From positions 1,116,001 through 1,180,000 of the forward strand of contig OX638323.1 of NCBI GenBank assembly GCA_951812715.1: DNA of 64,000 bases. Reading direction: 5' to 3'. Position 1 is the stretch's first letter. Every line of letters begins with the position of its first letter. The notes under the pieces are model-generated. The model made no database searches and was not told where the DNA came from. It saw nothing but the letters and a program-made list of their open reading frames with translations. The DNA is from an uncultured Pseudohongiella sp. (GTDB lineage Bacteria > Pseudomonadota > Gammaproteobacteria > Pseudomonadales > Pseudohongiellaceae). Of this stretch, positions 30,357-39,807 are shown piece after piece. A program made the translations under genes and the position numbers.

Positions 30357-32110
30357 GGTTCAGCAAGATCCTCGACGCTGGCCACCGCCGAAATCCGGGC
30401 GCCGGGCGCTGGCCGCGGGACATCGTCGGGAGGCACATTCAGAATGCGCATCGCGCCGGCGGCGATACGGGAAAACACCGGGGCCGCCACCTGGCCGCCG
30501 AGGTGCTCGTCACCCTTGGGCTCGTTGACGATGACCACCACGATGATTTCGGGCCTGGTCGCCGGGGCCAGGCCGACAAACAGCGAATTGTGCAGATTCT
30601 CCTCGTAACCGGAAGCGCCCACGACATGGGAAGTACCGGTTTTGCCCGCCACCTGGTAGAGCGGAATGCGCGCGCCCGTCACCGCTCCTCCGCGCGAGCG
30701 GTCCACCACGGTTTCCAGCATTTCCGCCACCTGCCGGGCGATAATCGGGCTGATTACCCGTTCGCGCGGCAGCGCGGCGACTTCTTCTTCACTCAGCTTG
30801 AGCAGCGAAACCGGTTTGCGCGCGCCTTCATCGGCCAGGATGGAGTAGGCCCGGGCCAGATGCACCGCCGTCGCGGACACCCCGTAGCCGAAGGACAGCA
30901 CCGCCGTGGCGTGCTGGCCGAGACGCGCCGGATCAGGCACCACGCCGGCCTGTTCGCCGGGAAATCCGGTATCGGGCGCCCGGCCGAAACCGAAGCGTTC
31001 GAGAACATCGACAATGGAACCGGCGCCGATCTCGGCGGCGATCAGACTGGTGCCGACATTGCTCGACTTGGTGATCACGCCGGTGGTGGTCAAGGCGCCG
31101 TAACCGTGCAGGTCCTGGACCGTGCGGCCGGCCACGACCATCCAGCCGTTGCCGGTTTCGATGACGGTATCCGGCGTAAAGCGCCCGGACTCAAGCGCCG
31201 CGGCCACGGTAAAGGGTTTCATGGTCGAGCCCGGCTCGTAGATATCGGTGAACGCACGATTCCGGGTTACGCTCAGATCTTCGATCCGCGACTTGTTGTG
31301 GGGGTTGTACGATGGCTGGTTGGCCACGGCGAGCACTTCGCCGGTGGTTACGTCGAGCACGACTACCGTGGCCGACTTGGCGTTGCGTTTGAGATATTCG
31401 GATTTCAGCTCGCGGTAGGCAAGATTCTGCAAGCGGATATCTATGCTCAATTGCAAGTCCTTGCCGGGCTGCGCGAGCTTGATGGTGTTCAGTTCCTCAA
31501 TGACGTTGCCGCGGCGATCCTTGATAACGCGGCGGCTGCCGGGAACGCCCTGGAGCCAGGCGTCATAGGCGCGCTCCATGCCTTCCTGGCCGCTGTCGTC
31601 GATATCGTTGAAACCGATCAGGTGGGCTGTAACTTCGCCATGGGGATAAAAGCGGCGATATTCCTGCTGTTCATAAACACCGGCGATATCCAGCGCCAGC
31701 ACCCGCGCCGCATCGAATGGCGCCAGATGGCGCTGCAAGTACAGGAACCGGCGCGAACGGTTCTGTTCCAGACTCGCGCGTAGCGCCTTGACGTCAAGAT
31801 CGAGCAGGCGGGCAAGATCAACGATTTTCTCCCCGCGCGGATTGATTTCCGTGGGATCGGCCCAAATCGACTTCACCGGCGTGCTCATGGCCAACGTTTT
31901 GCCGTTGCGATCGGTAATCAGACCGCGGTTGGCCACCAGCGGCACGACTCGCACGGTGCGCGCGTCGCCTTCCTCTTGCAGAAAGTCGCGTTGCAATACA
32001 TGCAGCGCTACCGCTTTCCAGCCCGCCGCGCCGAGGCAAAGCGCCATTAGCAACAGCAGCAGTCCCGGGCGCCAGGCGTCGGCGGGTTTTGCCTTTTTCG
32101 ACTTAGTCAT
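30353..32110 (-). CDS. ftsI: Septal peptidoglycan transpeptidase FtsI (PBP3)
   Basis: Class B penicillin-binding protein that cross-links septal wall with FtsW. The ATG at 32110 gives 585 residues, overlapping ftsL by eight bases. A membrane anchor lies at about residues 14-35. The dimerisation domain begins near ANRGLITDRNG. The transpeptidase motifs are GSTMKP (active-site Ser, SxxK), KSSNVG (SxN) and GKTGTS (KTG). In-frame codons upstream of 32110 lie inside ftsL. Confidence 0.96.
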   Translation of the reverse strand: MTKSKKAKPADAWRPGLLLLLMALCLGAAGWKAVALHVLQRDFLQEEGDARTVRVVPLVANRGLITDRNGKTLAMSTPVKSIWADPTEINPRGEKIVDLARLLDLDVKALRASLEQNRSRRFLYLQRHLAPFDAARVLALDIAGVYEQQEYRRFYPHGEVTAHLIGFNDIDDSGQEGMERAYDAWLQGVPGSRRVIKDRRGNVIEELNTIKLAQPGKDLQLSIDIRLQNLAYRELKSEYLKRNAKSATVVVLDVTTGEVLAVANQPSYNPHNKSRIEDLSVTRNRAFTDIYEPGSTMKPFTVAAALESGRFTPDTVIETGNGWMVVAGRTVQDLHGYGALTTTGVITKSSNVGTSLIAAEIGAGSIVDVLERFGFGRAPDTGFPGEQAGVVPDPARLGQHATAVLSFGYGVSATAVHLARAYSILADEGARKPVSLLKLSEEEVAALPRERVISPIIARQVAEMLETVVDRSRGGAVTGARIPLYQVAGKTGTSHVVGASGYEENLHNSLFVGLAPATRPEIIVVVIVNEPKGDEHLGGQVAAPVFSRIAAGAMRILNVPPDDVPRPAPGARISAVASVEDLAEP

Positions 32111-32462
32111 GGTGCACCACCACGATATCTTCCGGTTCGGGCACATGCATCCGCAACTCCTCGCGGGCAACGCGCTCGATCCTGTCGGCAAGCGCGAAAG
32201 TGCTGATTTCCAGCAGCAGGCGCCCTCTTTCTTCTTCCTGCAAGTAGATCTGTTGGCGCATTTCCTGCAATTGCCGGGAAATCCGCCGATGCTGCTGGGT
32301 TACGTCGACCATGGCCAGTCCGGTCATGAAAGTTGCCGCCAGGATCGCCAGTAACGCCCAGGTGGACGCCAGACCCAGTCCGGCCCAGCTCCAGGGCGAG
32401 GGGCGATCGTAATTCTGGCTCGGCCTGGCGTGATGGCGCCGGGGTTCGGTTCCGGTCTTCAT
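32103..32462 (-). CDS. ftsL: Cell division protein FtsL
   Basis: Short bitopic division protein that complexes with FtsB and FtsQ. It has 119 residues: a basic cytoplasmic tail, a membrane helix at about residues 32-54, and a periplasmic leucine-zipper-type coiled coil (QLQEMRQQIYLQEEERGRLL). It overlaps rsmH by ATGA and ftsI by eight bases. The sequence alone is weakly conserved in this family, so position between rsmH and ftsI is a strong part of the call. Confidence 0.92.
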   Translation of the reverse strand: MKTGTEPRRHHARPSQNYDRPSPWSWAGLGLASTWALLAILAATFMTGLAMVDVTQQHRRISRQLQEMRQQIYLQEEERGRLLLEISTFALADRIERVAREELRMHVPEPEDIVVVHHD

Positions 32463-33394
32463 TGCAGTTTCTCCGCCACTCGCATCACCGCGCTGCGGGC
32501 GCGCGGATTCCGCGCCACTTCCACCGCGGTGGCGCGCCTTGACTTACCTATCGGCCGCATGCGCGCGCGCAGTTGCGCCTTGGTGACCGGCAGATCGCGG
32601 GGGAAATCGTCACCCTTGGCCTGGGCGGAAATGAATCGCTTGACGATACGGTCTTCCAGCGAGTGAAAACTGATCACCGCCATCCGGCCGCCGTTACGCA
32701 GCACTGCCAGCGCCCCCGCCAGCCCGCCGCGAAGTTCGTCGAGTTCCTCGTTAATGCGGATCCGGATGCCTTGAAAGGCGCGGGTAGCCGGATGCTTGCG
32801 GCGTTCCCGGCCGGGCGCCGCGGCGGCAACGATAAGCGCAAGCCGGCCGGTGGTGGCAATAGGTTCGCGTTGCCGCTCCCGCACGATGCGCGCGGCAATT
32901 CGCCGGGAATGCCTTTCCTCGCCATAGCGATACATCGCATCCGCCAATTCCCGCTCGGGCGCGCTATTGATCCAGTCGGCGGCGCTGATTCCGCTGCGCG
33001 GATCCATGCGCATGTCCAACGGACCGTCACCGCTGAAACTGAAGCCGCGGCCGCGGTCGTCGAGTTGCGGCGAAGACAGGCCGAGATCGAACAGTACGCC
33101 ATCGATTTCGCCTTCGAGTCCTCGCCGCGCCAATGCCGCCCGCAATTCGCCGAAGCGCCCGTCGATGACTTCGAGGCGCTGCTCGGCGGCGCTCATTTCC
33201 CGCGCCGCGGCGATGGCTTCCGGATCCCGGTCCATGACCAGCAGCCGGCCGCCGGGTCCCAGCCGTTCGAGAATTGCCGCGCTGTGACCGCCGCGGCCGA
33301 AGGTGGCGTCGAGATAAGTTCCGTCTTCCCGCGGGTTCAATGCTTCCACGACCGCTGCCCTCAATACCGGCTGATGCCCGGCTATGTCAATCAT
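32459..33394 (-). CDS. rsmH: 16S rRNA (cytosine-1402-N4)-methyltransferase
   Basis: SAM-dependent enzyme methylating C1402 in the ribosomal P site. RsmI at 34777 adds the second methyl group to the same nucleotide. It has 311 residues. The HQPVL opening, the SAM loop YLDATFGRGGHS, LFDLGLSSPQLD and AVISFHSLEDR are diagnostic. It follows mraZ after 33 bases and overlaps ftsL by four. Confidence 0.97.
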   Translation of the reverse strand: MIDIAGHQPVLRAAVVEALNPREDGTYLDATFGRGGHSAAILERLGPGGRLLVMDRDPEAIAAAREMSAAEQRLEVIDGRFGELRAALARRGLEGEIDGVLFDLGLSSPQLDDRGRGFSFSGDGPLDMRMDPRSGISAADWINSAPERELADAMYRYGEERHSRRIAARIVRERQREPIATTGRLALIVAAAAPGRERRKHPATRAFQGIRIRINEELDELRGGLAGALAVLRNGGRMAVISFHSLEDRIVKRFISAQAKGDDFPRDLPVTKAQLRARMRPIGKSRRATAVEVARNPRARSAVMRVAEKLQ

Positions 33395-33427
33395 CGGCTG
33401 TTCGCGCCATTCATAGACTGCCGACCG

Positions 33428-33889
33428 TTACAAAGCCAGAGTTCTCAATTCTTCCGGTAACTCTCCCTGTTCATGCACCTGTTCCAGCCACTCGTCGCGT
33501 TTTCCGAGCCAGTTGTCCTGACTCCAGATTTCAAGTTTCTTGCATTGGCCGACCAGACAAACCTGCTTTTCCAACTCGGCGTACTGGCGCAGTTCCTGCG
33601 GCAGCAACACCCGGCCGATACCGTCCAACTCCAGATCGTTGGCATGTCCGATGAGCAGGTGCTTCATGCGCCGGACATGTTCATTCAATCCGGACAGACC
33701 ATCGATCCGCTGTTCGATCTTGTCCCATTCGGTGGGCAGATACAGCGACAGGCAGCGATGCCTGGTATCGAGATCAATGGTCACCACAAGACGGCCGCCA
33801 AAGTCATTCGACAGGCGTTCGCGATAGCGCGCCGGCATGGCCAGACGCCCCTTGGCGTCCAGCGATACGGTATTCATGCCGCGAAACAT
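33428..33889 (-). CDS. mraZ: Transcriptional regulator MraZ
   Basis: AbrB-fold regulator that represses its own dcw operon by binding direct repeats in front of the gene. The start at 33889 has a GGAGGG site upstream and gives 153 residues, the standard length (152 in E. coli). Both SpoVT-AbrB-like halves are visible: FRGMNTVSLDAKGRLAMPARYR, and ANDLELDGIGRVLLPQELR with the DxxGR signature. An upstream ATG at 33934 lies inside the operator and is unlikely. It is the first gene of the dcw cluster. Confidence 0.96.
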   Translation of the reverse strand: MFRGMNTVSLDAKGRLAMPARYRERLSNDFGGRLVVTIDLDTRHRCLSLYLPTEWDKIEQRIDGLSGLNEHVRRMKHLLIGHANDLELDGIGRVLLPQELRQYAELEKQVCLVGQCKKLEIWSQDNWLGKRDEWLEQVHEQGELPEELRTLAL

Positions 33890-33920
33890 GGCGCATCCCT
33901 CCAACTTTTCCCGTAATAAA

Positions 33921-33953
33921 CCACATTCGCCCACAAATTACCAATATTTTCCA
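33921..33953 (-). promoter_or_regulatory. MraZ operator: four TGG repeats with 10-base period
   Basis: On the minus strand the sequence 32-64 bases ahead of mraZ reads TGGAAAATAT, TGGTAATTTG, TGGGCGAATG, TGG. That is four TGG cores exactly one helical turn apart. A fifth TGG lies eight bases further upstream at 33959-33961. Known MraZ boxes are TGGG-type repeats separated by five bases, so this is the expected autoregulatory site. Confidence 0.85.
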
Positions 33954-33961
33954 CTTTTCCA

Positions 33962-34354
33962 CATCAGTATTCCGACGCTTGACTCCGGGGCCACGACAAA
34001 TTGTTGACGCCCAGAGAGGGTGGCCTCCCACGGGGTTTGGCCGCGTGAAGATTCCGTCGCTTGACTGCGGGAGCGCGCGGCGGCGCCGGGTGAGCGCGAG
34101 CGCGGTTTGAAGCGCGAACGACGCCAAGCAGTGCCTGATGGCTGGATCAGTTCCGGCGCAAGCCGGGAAAGGGGCTCAGACGGTTACGGGCAAAGGTAAA
34201 TTTCCCATTCGCGGCAACTGAAAACCGCGCATATTTGGCCAACCAAGAGCGATGCGATGCGCTCCACCGGTAATTCAGGTCAACGAGTTTGGCGGGCGTT
34301 ACGGATGCACGGAAGCGAAGGCGAAAAATTTCGCGAAAACGCGCGGGAATAGGC
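33962..34354. other. Gap between mraZ operator and rnpB
   Basis: About 390 bases with no credible gene. It must hold the dcw promoter. The only pattern I see is a 21-base near-repeat, TTCCGACGCTTGACTCCGGG near 33970 and TTCCGTCGCTTGACTGCGGG near 34052. No convincing -35/-10 pair could be picked by eye. Confidence 0.4.
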
Positions 34355-34701
34355 CGAGTCAGCCTGTAAGCCGGGTTCTGTCGAGGACAATCATTCATCT
34401 GCGACCTGCGTCACCGCAGGCCTGTAGCGGCCTACCCGAATCCGGCGCGAGCCGCGCCATGGGATTCCTATTTGGCCTTGCTCCGGGTGGGGTTTACCTT
34501 GCCGCGGACTGTTGCCAGCCGCGCGGTGCGCTCTTACCGCACCATTTCACCCTTACCAGACCGGGGTCTGGCGGTATGCTTTCTGTTGCACTGGCCGTAG
34601 GCTCGCGCCTCCCAGGGGTTACCTGGCACCCTGCTCTATGGAGCCCGGACTTTCCTCTGCCCGCGCCAAACGGCGCCAACAGCGATTGCCCGGCTGACTC
34701 G
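34355..34701 (-). ncRNA. rnpB: RNase P RNA, bacterial class A
   Basis: Catalytic RNA that trims tRNA 5' leaders. On the minus strand the conserved cores appear in order: GAGGAAAGTCCGGGCTCC, CAGGGTGCCAGGTAACCCC, AGGGTGAAATGGTGCGGTAA, GAGCAAGGCCAAATAGGAAT, and the 3' end GACAGAACCCGGCTTAC. The ends GAGTCAGCC and GGCTGACTC pair as helix P1, which sets the limits to within a few bases. At about 347 nucleotides it is slightly shorter than E. coli M1 RNA (377). Location between rsmI and mraZ is as in Pseudomonas. Confidence 0.96.
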
Positions 34702-34776
34702 AACCGCCAGCCTAAAGAAGTTGCGATACGATGACAACAAATTCCGCGATGAATCCATGCCAGGTTCGCCGATAGA

Positions 34777-35625
34777 CTAATTTTCCGGATTTCCCAGCGC
34801 CGCCTTGTAAATGACATTCTTGCGCAGCCCCGTAATTTCAGCCGCGATGGCCGCTGCCTTCCCGAGCGGCAATTCGTTCTTCAGCAGCGTCACGATACGC
34901 AAGGCTTCCGGCAGGCGCTGGTCTTCTTCCCCTTTTGCCGCATGACCGGCCAGCACCAGCACGAACTCCCCCTTGCGCTGATTGGCGTCGCCGCGCAGCC
35001 ATGCCGCCGCCTGTTCCAGGCTGCCGAGAAAATGGGATTCGAATTGCTTGGTCATTTCACGGGCGACGAAGATGGAACGGCCGGAGCCAAGCACGAGCGC
35101 AAGGTCGTCCAGACAAGCAACGATGCGATGACTGGATTCATATAGCACCCAGGTAGCGGATTCGGATTTCAGTTGTTCCAGCCGGCGCCGACGCGCCGCT
35201 TGGGCGGCCGGCAGAAAACCCACGAAGCGGAAGTGGTCCGTCGGCAGGCCCGCGACGCTGAGCGCCGCGATCAGCGCGCTCGGGCCGGGCACGGGCAGGA
35301 CCTCGATGCCCTCCTCCCGCGCGGCTTTGACCAGCGCATAACCCGGATCCGAAATCAGCGGTGTGCCCGCATCGGATATCAGCGCCACCGTGGCGCCGTC
35401 GCGCAGCAGCCGCAGCAACTTTTCCCGAACGCGCCCATCGCTATGGTCATGATAGGACAGCAATGGCCGCTTGATGCCGAAATGGGCGAGCAGCTTGCCG
35501 CTATGCCGGGTATCTTCCGCCGCGATGCAATCGGCCGCCGCGAGAATTTCCCTGCCCCGGCCGGAGAAATCCGCGAGGTTGCCGATGGGAGTCGCCACCA
35601 CGTAAAGACAGCCTGTTGTCGGCAC
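34777..35625 (-). CDS. rsmI: 16S rRNA (cytidine-1402-2'-O)-methyltransferase
   Basis: Completes the C1402 modification that RsmH starts. It has 282 residues. GCLYVVATPIGNLAD opens the tetrapyrrole-methylase-like fold, with AEDTRHSGKLL, ALISDAGTPLISDPG and PVPGPSALIAALSVAG following. The start codon is GTG at 35625, with AGGAG about 11 bases upstream. It is transcribed away from lpoA and toward rnpB. The yraL(rsmI)-lpoA-yraN-diaA neighbourhood is conserved. Confidence 0.96.
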   Translation of the reverse strand: MPTTGCLYVVATPIGNLADFSGRGREILAAADCIAAEDTRHSGKLLAHFGIKRPLLSYHDHSDGRVREKLLRLLRDGATVALISDAGTPLISDPGYALVKAAREEGIEVLPVPGPSALIAALSVAGLPTDHFRFVGFLPAAQAARRRRLEQLKSESATWVLYESSHRIVACLDDLALVLGSGRSIFVAREMTKQFESHFLGSLEQAAAWLRGDANQRKGEFVLVLAGHAAKGEEDQRLPEALRIVTLLKNELPLGKAAAIAAEITGLRKNVIYKAALGNPEN

Positions 35626-35772
35626 CTTGGAAATTTCTCCTATAAATTGGTGAAAAATCGAAACCTGTATTAATCTTTAGGTATCGGCGAATTTCCTGAA
35701 GCACTGACCTAAGGAAGCTTTGATTAGTCAGAACTTCCGCGCGGCATCGGGATGCGCCGCCGGATTCGATGG

Positions 35773-35910
35773 CTGCAGGCAAGCGTTATCGAAGCGCGGC
35801 TTCGGGCGCAGCCGCAACGGCACGGAGCTATGCTCCGTGACTGGAGCAAGCCATTGAATCCGGAAGCAAAACAAAACCACGCTCGGTTTGCGGCAATGAA
35901 CAATTCCAAA
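35773..35910. repeat. Dispersed repeat family II, copy A (with palindromic core)
   Basis: A 138-base element in the 337-base gap between rsmI and lpoA. The reverse complement of the segment at 38351-38488 matches it at roughly 85-90 percent by eye. The core CACGGAGCTATGCTCCGTG (35821-35839) is an 8-base inverted repeat around TAT, and another short one, GAAGCGCGGCTTC, lies before it. The rest of the gap (35626-35772) holds only the rsmI upstream region. No open frame is shared between copies. Confidence 0.85.
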
Positions 35911-35962
35911 GATCGAATCGTTCATGGAAAACCTTAACTTTCCGGATTTTAGTTTGTCTTCA

Positions 35963-37732
35963 ATGCGCGTGTATATCCTGCTCTGGCTGCTGACGCTGGC
36001 TGGCTGCGGCATGTCTCCGGGCGGGCGCGACGCGGCGGACCCCATTACCGGGGATGATTCCATCGCTAGCCTGCTGGCCCGGGCCGAGGCAGTAGATGGC
36101 GCCGAGGCAGCGCGCTTGCGGATGCGCGCGGCCGAGCGCCTGCTCGCCGAGGGCCGACTGTTCGAAGCCGCCGAGGCAGCGCAATCCGCCACCGTGGCGA
36201 CGCCGGAGCTTCAAGTTCGGCTCGCCCTGCTGCGCTCCCGCATCAGTCTTGCCGCAAGCGACAATGCCGCGGCCATGGCGTGGCTGCGCGAGATTGCCTT
36301 GCCCGACCGCGGCGCGGATTACTTCATCGACTATTACCTGCTTCTGGGCGACATCAACCAGGCCATGGCGCAAGCGCGGCAGGCCGTCGTCGCCTGGGCC
36401 GAGATCACCGGTTTGCTCGACGGCGCCGCGGGCGATGACGCGCGCCGCAAAACCTGGGCGGCGCTGGAAAGCCTGTCCGGTCCCGAACTCGAGGAAATGG
36501 CCGCTTCGGCGACGAGTTACGAATTGCGCGGCTGGATCGAACTGGCCCGGGTGGTCGGTTCGGTTCAGCACAGCATACCGCGGCAAATCGATTCGCTGAC
36601 AAGCTGGCGCCGGGCCTGGGAACAGCATTCGGGCGCACGGCGGTTGCCCGGGCAATTGCGGCAACTCGAGGCGGCCTGGGCCGACCGGCCGCGGCATATC
36701 GCGCTGATCCTGCCATTGCGCGAAGCGGCCGGCATGGCGATTCAGCAAGGCTTCCTGGCCGGCTATTACGAGGCGCTGGCGGTATCGCGGGAGGCGCCGC
36801 GCATCTCATTGTTCGACAGTTCGGGCGCGGGCGACATTCGACCGATCTACCAGCGCGCGGTGGCGGCCGGCGTCGATCTGATCGTGGGACCGTTGTACAA
36901 GGATCTCGTCAACCAGTTGCTGGCGGCCGGAGAATTGCCCACGCCAACGCTGGCGCTGAACTACACCGACGAGGACCCTCCGCCTGGCGATGGCCGGCTG
37001 TTCCAGTTCGCGCTGGCGCCCGAGGACGAGATCGATGCGATTATTGAACTTGCCTGGCGCGCGGGACATCGCAACGCCGCGGCGATCTATCCCGCCAACG
37101 ATGTATTTCTGCGCTTGCAGGACATCTTTGCCGAGCGCTGGCAGGCCCGCGGCGGCAGTTTCGTTTCCAGCGCGGCGTATCTCGACGCCGGGAATTTCAC
37201 CGACGTGGTCAAGAGCGTGCTCGACATCGACGCCAGCGAGGCGCGACTGCAACGCCTGCGCGACATATTGCCCCGTTCCAATGTCGAATTCACGCCGCGG
37301 CGGCGCCAGGATATCGATTTTATATTCCTGATGGCGAATCCCCAGGTCGGACGCCAGATCAAGCCCGCCCTCGACTTCTATTACGCCGACGATTTGCCGG
37401 TATTCGCCTTGCCCTCGATTTACGACGGTTTCGAAAATCCGGCCCTGAACCGGGACCTCGACGGCATCGTTTTCGCCGACGCGCCGTCGATGTTGCTGGA
37501 TCGGAACCCCGCCCTCGCCGCCAGCGGCGCCGAGCGCCGATTGCAGGCCATGGGCATCGACAGCTTCCGCCTCTACCCGCGGCTGCAACAGTTCCTGCGC
37601 CGGCAAGTCACCAGCTTGCGCGGCGCCACCGGCGAATTGCGCATGGAACGGGACCGGCGTATCCATCGCAAGCTTTCGCCGGGACGCTTCGATAACGGCA
37701 TCGCGGCGCCGCTGGCCCTGCCGGGCGACTGA
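35963..37732 (+). CDS. lpoA: Outer-membrane lipoprotein LpoA, activator of PBP1a
   Basis: Lipoprotein that reaches through the periplasm to activate the synthase PBP1a. The start at 35963 gives a proper lipoprotein signal (MRVYILLWLLTLAGC, lipobox LAGC) and 589 residues; the upstream ATG at 35924 would spoil the signal peptide. An N-terminal helical TPR-like domain (to about residue 230) is followed by a periplasmic-binding-protein-like domain beginning near RHIALILPLREAAGMA. It heads the lpoA-yraN-diaA-dolP group known as yraM-yraN-diaA-yraP in E. coli. Confidence 0.93.
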   Translation: MRVYILLWLLTLAGCGMSPGGRDAADPITGDDSIASLLARAEAVDGAEAARLRMRAAERLLAEGRLFEAAEAAQSATVATPELQVRLALLRSRISLAASDNAAAMAWLREIALPDRGADYFIDYYLLLGDINQAMAQARQAVVAWAEITGLLDGAAGDDARRKTWAALESLSGPELEEMAASATSYELRGWIELARVVGSVQHSIPRQIDSLTSWRRAWEQHSGARRLPGQLRQLEAAWADRPRHIALILPLREAAGMAIQQGFLAGYYEALAVSREAPRISLFDSSGAGDIRPIYQRAVAAGVDLIVGPLYKDLVNQLLAAGELPTPTLALNYTDEDPPPGDGRLFQFALAPEDEIDAIIELAWRAGHRNAAAIYPANDVFLRLQDIFAERWQARGGSFVSSAAYLDAGNFTDVVKSVLDIDASEARLQRLRDILPRSNVEFTPRRRQDIDFIFLMANPQVGRQIKPALDFYYADDLPVFALPSIYDGFENPALNRDLDGIVFADAPSMLLDRNPALAASGAERRLQAMGIDSFRLYPRLQQFLRRQVTSLRGATGELRMERDRRIHRKLSPGRFDNGIAAPLALPGD

Positions 37733-37807
37733 GCCGCGGCCATGACCAGCGCCTCGATCGACAGGCGGCGACCGGGCGGGAGCCGGCTAGCGAGGCCAAT
37801 CAAAAGT

Positions 37808-37891
37808 GAAGCTTTTGCCGGCCCCAACGACTTGCCATCGATGGCCGGGCCGGGAGTTGACGAAACATCGGCTATCGCGCCGGGGATGGCT
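37808..37891. repeat. Dispersed repeat family I, copy before yraN
   Basis: This 84-base stretch fills the lpoA-yraN gap and aligns along its length with 15411-15500 in the secA-lpxC gap. Shared landmarks are GAAGCTTTTGCCGG / GCAGCTTCTCGCGGG, ACGACTTGCCAT / ACGACTCGCCAT, GGGAGTTGACGAAAC / GGGGGTTGGCGAAAC and TCGCGCCGGGGATGG / TCGCGCCGTGGATGG. It ends about 16 bases ahead of the yraN start. Confidence 0.7.
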
Positions 37892-37906
37892 GGAAAGGAT
37901 TGTTCA

Positions 37907-38317
37907 ATGCCGGATAATAAAGCTGCAAGCGCCGACCGAACCGCGTCGAGCAATTCTAGGCGCTTGGGCCACCTCCACGAGCAACGCGCCTTGCGCTACC
38001 TCAAGCGACAGGGTTTGTCCCTGTTGCAGGCCAATTTCAATTGCGGCGCCGGAGAGATCGACCTGATCATGCGCGACCGGGAGGGCTGCGTAGTCTTCGT
38101 CGAAGTGCGCTACCGCGGCAACGACCGTTACGGCAGCGCGCAAGAAACCGTGGGGCCGGCCAAGCAACGCAAGCTGCGGCTGGCCGCGGCCTGGTTCCTC
38201 AACGGGCGGAACTGGCAACACCAGTCTTGCCGCTTCGACGTAGTGGCCATAACCGGCGGCGGACCGGACCGGCGGGACAGGCTCGAATGGATTCGAGACG
38301 CCTTTCCGGGGGCCTGA
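37907..38317 (+). CDS. yraN: YraN/UPF0102 family endonuclease-like protein
   Basis: 136 residues from the ATG at 37907, which has AAGGA about eight bases upstream. The restriction-endonuclease-like core is intact: HEQRALRYLKRQG, then FNCGAGEIDLIMRD (active-site Glu and Asp) and VVFVEVRYR (Glu-x-Lys/Arg). The family's biological role is unsettled; a DNA-processing nuclease is the usual guess. Position between lpoA and diaA is conserved. The longer frame beginning at 37742 would translate the repeat and is rejected. Confidence 0.88.
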   Translation: MPDNKAASADRTASSNSRRLGHLHEQRALRYLKRQGLSLLQANFNCGAGEIDLIMRDREGCVVFVEVRYRGNDRYGSAQETVGPAKQRKLRLAAAWFLNGRNWQHQSCRFDVVAITGGGPDRRDRLEWIRDAFPGA

Positions 38318-38350
38318 TTCAGACTAATGGATATGCTGGAAATTTTGTTG

Positions 38351-38488
38351 CCTGGAATCGTTCGCCGCCGCAAACCGGGCGTGGATTTGTTTTGCTCTCG
38401 AATTCAATGGCTTGCTCCAGTCACGGAGCATAGCTCCGTGCCGTTGCGGCTGCGCCCGAAGCTGCGCTTCGAAAACGCTTGCCTGCAC
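38351..38488. repeat. Dispersed repeat family II, copy B (inverted relative to copy A)
   Basis: Reverse-complement partner of 35773-35910, located in the 289-base yraN-diaA gap. It carries the same palindromic core as CACGGAGCATAGCTCCGTG at 38422-38440. Copies A and B face each other around lpoA-yraN, 2.4 kb apart. No gene is visible in this gap. Confidence 0.85.
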
Positions 38489-38552
38489 CCACTGAATTTA
38501 CCGTGCAAATCGAGCTGCCGCGCACCAGCCCGGATAAATCAAAGCTTGCTAA

Positions 38553-39772
<1,220 letters not shown>

Positions 39773-39776
39773 ACCA

Positions 39777-39792
39777 GCGGCGGCGCCGCCGC
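39777..39792. terminator. GC-rich palindrome between convergent dolP and sspA
   Basis: GCGGCGGCGCCGCCGC is a perfect 16-base palindrome centred in the 35-base gap between the stops of two convergent genes. There is no T-tract on either side, so it is not a classical intrinsic terminator. It may still slow or separate the two transcripts. Confidence 0.35.
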
Positions 39793-39807
39793 GATCGTCG
39801 CTTCCGT

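Noticed and set aside
28881..31783. Long plus-strand frames (575 and 481 codons) opposite murE and ftsI
   Set aside because: They are antisense to well-conserved genes and show no recognisable domains.
34252..34734. 160-codon plus-strand frame over 34252-34734
   Set aside because: It lies over the RNase P RNA, whose conserved cores explain the sequence fully.
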